Below, one piece after another: positions 61,402 to 64,000 of a stretch of DNA of 64,000 nt (position 1 is its first letter; each line of letters starts with the position of its first letter). This stretch comes from Mycobacteroides salmoniphilum (lineage in GTDB: Bacteria; Actinomycetota; Actinomycetes; Mycobacteriales; Mycobacteriaceae). Both the position numbers and the translations under genes were made by a program. The stretch is from positions 4,650,001 to 4,714,000 of the forward strand of contig NZ_CP024633.1 in the NCBI RefSeq assembly GCF_004924335.1. The letters are read 5' to 3'. The notes beneath the pieces are model-generated. The model worked only from the letters and a program-made list of their open reading frames with translations. It did not search any database and had not been told where the DNA came from.

Positions 61402-61956
61402 TCAGTTTGTCAGTGAGACTTTCGCATCGGCATCGCCGACTTTGAAAGTGATCGTTCCGTGCTCGAAGGTGGACTTGAACGAGCCGTCTGTCTCGGTCAC
61501 CTCATCGGCCGTGGGATAGCCGAGTTTGCCTTGTGAGGCTTGATTGTCATTCCAGGTGTCTCGGATCTTGCCCCACACGAAATAGACCGGCTCTCCATTG
61601 CGGTAGATCAGCACGCCGCCGTCGAACTGCTGATAGACGCCGCTGCGATCCAGCGTCTCCTTCTGATTGTCATACGGTGCGCCCAGGTCCTTCTTCTGAA
61701 CATCATTCAGGGTGTTCCACTTGGCGAGGATCGGTCCCTCCACGGTGTAAGGCGTGCCGTTTTTACCCGGAACCTGTGTAGTGCTGGGCTTTTCGGAGGG
61801 CGAAGCGGTGATGGACGAAATCGCCGACGAAGCGGCCGAGCTAGCAGAACTGAGCGAGGGCGCGTCACCAGTCTTGTGTGAGCAGCCCACCGCAACTGAG
61901 GCAATGACGCCTACTGCGACGGGCAACGCGGTGACATGCAGATTCTTGATGCGCAT
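61402..61956 (-). CDS. LGFP-repeat lipoprotein
   Basis: A 184-residue protein with a signal peptide ending at a lipobox 'AVGC' (C25), a Ser-rich linker (about 35-65) and two LGFP-type repeats ('KKDLGAPYDNQK' through 'YQQFDGGVLIYRNG', and 'QGKLGYPTADEV' through 'FEHGTITF'). LGFP units occur in corynebacterial and mycobacterial wall proteins and are thought to contact the mycolate or arabinogalactan layer. The ATG at 61956 follows GGGAGAGAAGTAG. Confidence 0.86.
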   Translation of the reverse strand: MRIKNLHVTALPVAVGVIASVAVGCSHKTGDAPSLSSASSAASSAISSITASPSEKPSTTQVPGKNGTPYTVEGPILAKWNTLNDVQKKDLGAPYDNQKETLDRSGVYQQFDGGVLIYRNGEPVYFVWGKIRDTWNDNQASQGKLGYPTADEVTETDGSFKSTFEHGTITFKVGDADAKVSLTN

Positions 61957-62101
61957 CTACTTCTCTCCCTAGGTGTGTGATCGATCTTCCGCGACAAACT
62001 CGCGCTGCACTCATGCCGATCTTGCGCCGGCAAGAGACATCTATGAACGAACCTCGGATGTCCGACGATGCTAGCAATTGTTTACAGGATAAACTAGGGT
62101 T

Positions 62102-62539
62102 GTGGCTATGACGGGTAAGCCTTCAAACCGCCACCGGATGTTGGGACCAGCGCTGGTGGTGTGCGGGGTCGTGACTTTGTTCGGCGGCACCATCACCACC
62201 AATCACAGCAGCCACGGTGGCGTCCTTTCCACGGTGATGGCACTCCCCGGCAATTCCGAGGTGGCCGATCCTGACAGCGATTCTTCCGGGGGTTCGGACG
62301 TGACCGGTCCCATCGGAAACTCTGACCGTTCCGACGTGACGGGCCCCATCGGCGGTTCACCCAGCGGTCCCGTCGGCAATTCCGCCAACTCGAACGTCCC
62401 CCCCATCGGTGGTCCCGGCGGCGGTTCCGCAGGCGGTTCCTCCAACGGTCCCGCTGGCGTGAACGGGGCCGCGGGTGGGGTCCCCAGCGGCCCCGCCGAC
62501 ATGAACGGCACCGTCGGCGGCGGTCCCGGCACCCAGTGA
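62102..62539 (+). CDS. Exported Gly/Ser/Pro/Asn-rich low-complexity protein
   Basis: A 145-residue protein (GTG 62102 or ATG 62108). A hydrophobic N-terminal segment ('LGPALVVCGVVTLFGGTI') would direct export. The remainder is low-complexity with repeats such as 'SDVTGPIGNS' / 'SDVTGPIGGS' and 'SGPVGNSANS'. Cys occurs only in the signal. No enzyme motif. Possibly a wall-spanning or surface protein; similar in style to the protein at 39488. Confidence 0.62.
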   Translation: MAMTGKPSNRHRMLGPALVVCGVVTLFGGTITTNHSSHGGVLSTVMALPGNSEVADPDSDSSGGSDVTGPIGNSDRSDVTGPIGGSPSGPVGNSANSNVPPIGGPGGGSAGGSSNGPAGVNGAAGGVPSGPADMNGTVGGGPGTQ

Positions 62540-62867
62540 TTTCAGCGACCACAACCAGCATTGCCCGCTAATCTCGCGACGCAACATCGCAACAACGAAG
62601 ACTCGGCGGACACACGTTAGATGCCGGATGGCGCGCTCGAGCTGGTGGGCATCCGGGCCCGTTAAGACGCGAGCTGGCGGCGGCGCTGCGTACCGGGCGC
62701 GCCAAACGAAAACTATCGCGCTGCTTCATGACGGCCAGCGACGGTACTGACCCATGTAATAGCCACCAAACCCCGGGCGCTTCACGTTGATAACGATATG
62801 AAACCTCAGTGGTTGCAATGCGATACGTGAACCCTGAGTACTTGCTGGGCGCCACTATGTTCACTGG
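62540..62867. other. 328-base gene-free stretch
   Basis: No ORF of protein-like composition on either strand. It holds one interrupted dyad, CCGGATG and CATCCGG, around 62625-62656, without a T-run. It probably contains the promoter of the GH5 gene that follows; no clear box was recognised. Confidence 0.4.
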
Positions 62868-64000
62868 GTGCACCGTCGAACGGCCCTGAAGATTCCGCTG
62901 GTGCTGGCGGTAGCGACTCTCCCCCAGATACTGGCTCCTCTTTCGGCAATCCCGCGGGCGACCGCCGCGCCAGGCCAATGGCCGGTTGAACGCGCCAATG
63001 CGTGGTACCAGGCGCAGGGTTGGCAGGTCGGCACCAACTTCATCACCTCGAACGCGATCAACCAGCTCGAGATGTTCGCGCCGGGCACCTACGACGCGCG
63101 ACGCATCGACAGCGAGTTGGGGGCGTGCCGGCTATTGGGGTTCAACACCGTACGGGTGTTCCTACACGATCTGCTGTGGGCCCAGGACCGCGCCGGATTC
63201 CAAAACCGGCTGTCGCAATTCGTCGGGATCGCCGCGCGCCAGGGCATCAAGCCACTGTTCGTCTTCTTCGACTCGTGCTGGGATCCAAATCCTCAACTAG
63301 GAGCCCAGCGGGCGCCGACGCCGGGCGTACACAACTCGGGCTGGGTACAGAGCCCAGGGGCGCACCGCATCGACGACCCGCGCTACCGCGGGATGCTGAG
63401 AGATTACGTGGTGGGCGTCATGAGCCAGTTTCGCAATGACAACCGGATCCTGGGCTGGGACCTGTGGAATGAGCCGGACAACCCGGCCAAGCAGTACCGC
63501 AAGGTGGAGCGCAAAGACAAGATCGACGCCGTCAGTGGGCTGCTCCCGCAGGTATTCAGCTGGGCACGTTCGGTCAATCCAGTGCAGCCGTTGACCAGTG
63601 GTGTGTGGCAGGGCAGTTGGGATCGCGGAAGCCGTAGTGAGATGGCCGGCTTCCAACTCGACAACTCCGACGTCATCTCGTTCCACTCGTATGCAGGCCC
63701 CACCGAGTTCGAGGCCCGCATCAACGAGCTCACCCCGCTGGGCCGACCGATCCTGTGCACCGAGTACCTGGCCCGCGACCAGGGCAGCACAGTCGAGGGC
63801 GTGCTCCCAGTTGCGAAGCGGCACAACGTCGGTGCGTACAGCTGGGGGTTGGTGGCAGGCAAGACCCAGACCTACTTCCCGTGGGATTCCTGGGACAAGC
63901 CTTACACCAAGGTCCCGGACGTGTGGTTCAGCGATCTACTACAGCCAGACGGGCGGCCGTATCGCGACGCCGAGTATCAGACGCTGCGAAAGCTGACTAC
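62868..64000 (+). CDS. Exported glycoside hydrolase family 5-type enzyme, 3' truncated by the window
   Basis: At least 377 codons without a stop. The signal is Tat-like ('HRRTALKIPLVLAVATLPQ', then 'ATAAPGQ'). The mature part has GH5/GH-A clan landmarks: 'GFNTVRVFLHDLLW', acid/base E202 in 'GWDLWNEPDN', 'ISFHSYAG', and nucleophile E299 in 'ILCTEYLA'. GH5 enzymes act on mannans, cellulose or related glycans. GTG 62868 is the only start between the upstream in-frame stop (62835) and the signal. The C terminus lies beyond 64000. Confidence 0.85.
   Translation, partial: MHRRTALKIPLVLAVATLPQILAPLSAIPRATAAPGQWPVERANAWYQAQGWQVGTNFITSNAINQLEMFAPGTYDARRIDSELGACRLLGFNTVRVFLHDLLWAQDRAGFQNRLSQFVGIAARQGIKPLFVFFDSCWDPNPQLGAQRAPTPGVHNSGWVQSPGAHRIDDPRYRGMLRDYVVGVMSQFRNDNRILGWDLWNEPDNPAKQYRKVERKDKIDAVSGLLPQVFSWARSVNPVQPLTSGVWQGSWDRGSRSEMAGFQLDNSDVISFHSYAGPTEFEARINELTPLGRPILCTEYLARDQGSTVEGVLPVAKRHNVGAYSWGLVAGKTQTYFPWDSWDKPYTKVPDVWFSDLLQPDGRPYRDAEYQTLRKLT

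Overview
This window looks like chromosome from a rapidly growing mycobacterium, most likely Mycobacteroides (M. abscessus/chelonae group). The grounds are high GC, dense genes on both strands, two MmpS-MmpL transporter pairs, a PPE protein, a WhiB protein, a mycothiol-nitroreductase-type thioredoxin-fold protein, a fused HadA/HadB dehydratase and many TetR regulators. The species is an inference from gene content; no rRNA or marker gene is present. I saw no tRNA, CRISPR array, intact insertion sequence or prophage.

Layout. 1-6650: tail of a CitE-like lyase, an M20 amidohydrolase divergent from a DauA-type FAD oxidoreductase, an exported GH16 glucanase and PEP carboxylase. 6688-12382: the most interesting locus. 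A sulfide:quinone-oxidoreductase-like flavoprotein and a DsbA-fold protein diverge from an mmpS-mmpL pair, which is followed by a CsoR-superfamily repressor that lacks the copper-binding His and so resembles the persulfide sensor CstR. Three matching ATACC-N6-GGTAT operators tie these genes together. 12413-24091: TetR/SDR pair, two patatins, PoxB-like enzyme, DUF222-HNH protein, HD and GlxA-type proteins, metallo-beta-lactamase-fold enzyme, epimerase, nitroreductase. 24182-26872: a degenerate ABC-type ATPase with a YhgE/Pip membrane protein. 26862-32301: WhiB, membrane protein plus PF10118 protein, TetR, exported cupin, PepSY protein behind a possible iron box. 32207-36049: second mmpS-mmpL set. 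36191-39937: class III cyclase, SRPBCC, TetR and heme oxygenase with a double operator, then an unusual AT-rich leader before a secreted Ala/Pro-rich protein. 40049-48557: L,D-transpeptidase, TetR, methyltransferase, crotonase, GH6 enzyme, tiny Cys-rich secreted protein, fused HadAB, ABC-F ATPase, DUF1906 protein. 48668-51503: PPE gene behind an IdeR-like box, a 51-residue membrane protein and a DoxX protein ending in seven 11-residue repeats. 51538-64000: TetR, MDMPI-type protein, MerB-like protein, SDR, MFS, PaiB-like protein, a broken nitroreductase, serine hydrolase, second DUF1906 protein, Mug glycosylase, CsbD protein, LGFP lipoprotein, a Gly/Ser-rich secreted protein and the start of a GH5 enzyme that runs off the window.

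Themes. Many products act at or outside the envelope (GH16, GH6, GH5, two DUF1906, L,D-transpeptidase, LGFP protein, PPE, MmpS/L). Many promoters carry visible palindromes next to TetR or CsoR-type genes. Two iron-box-like sites and a canonical heme oxygenase suggest that iron and heme responses run through the region. All functions are predicted from sequence alone.
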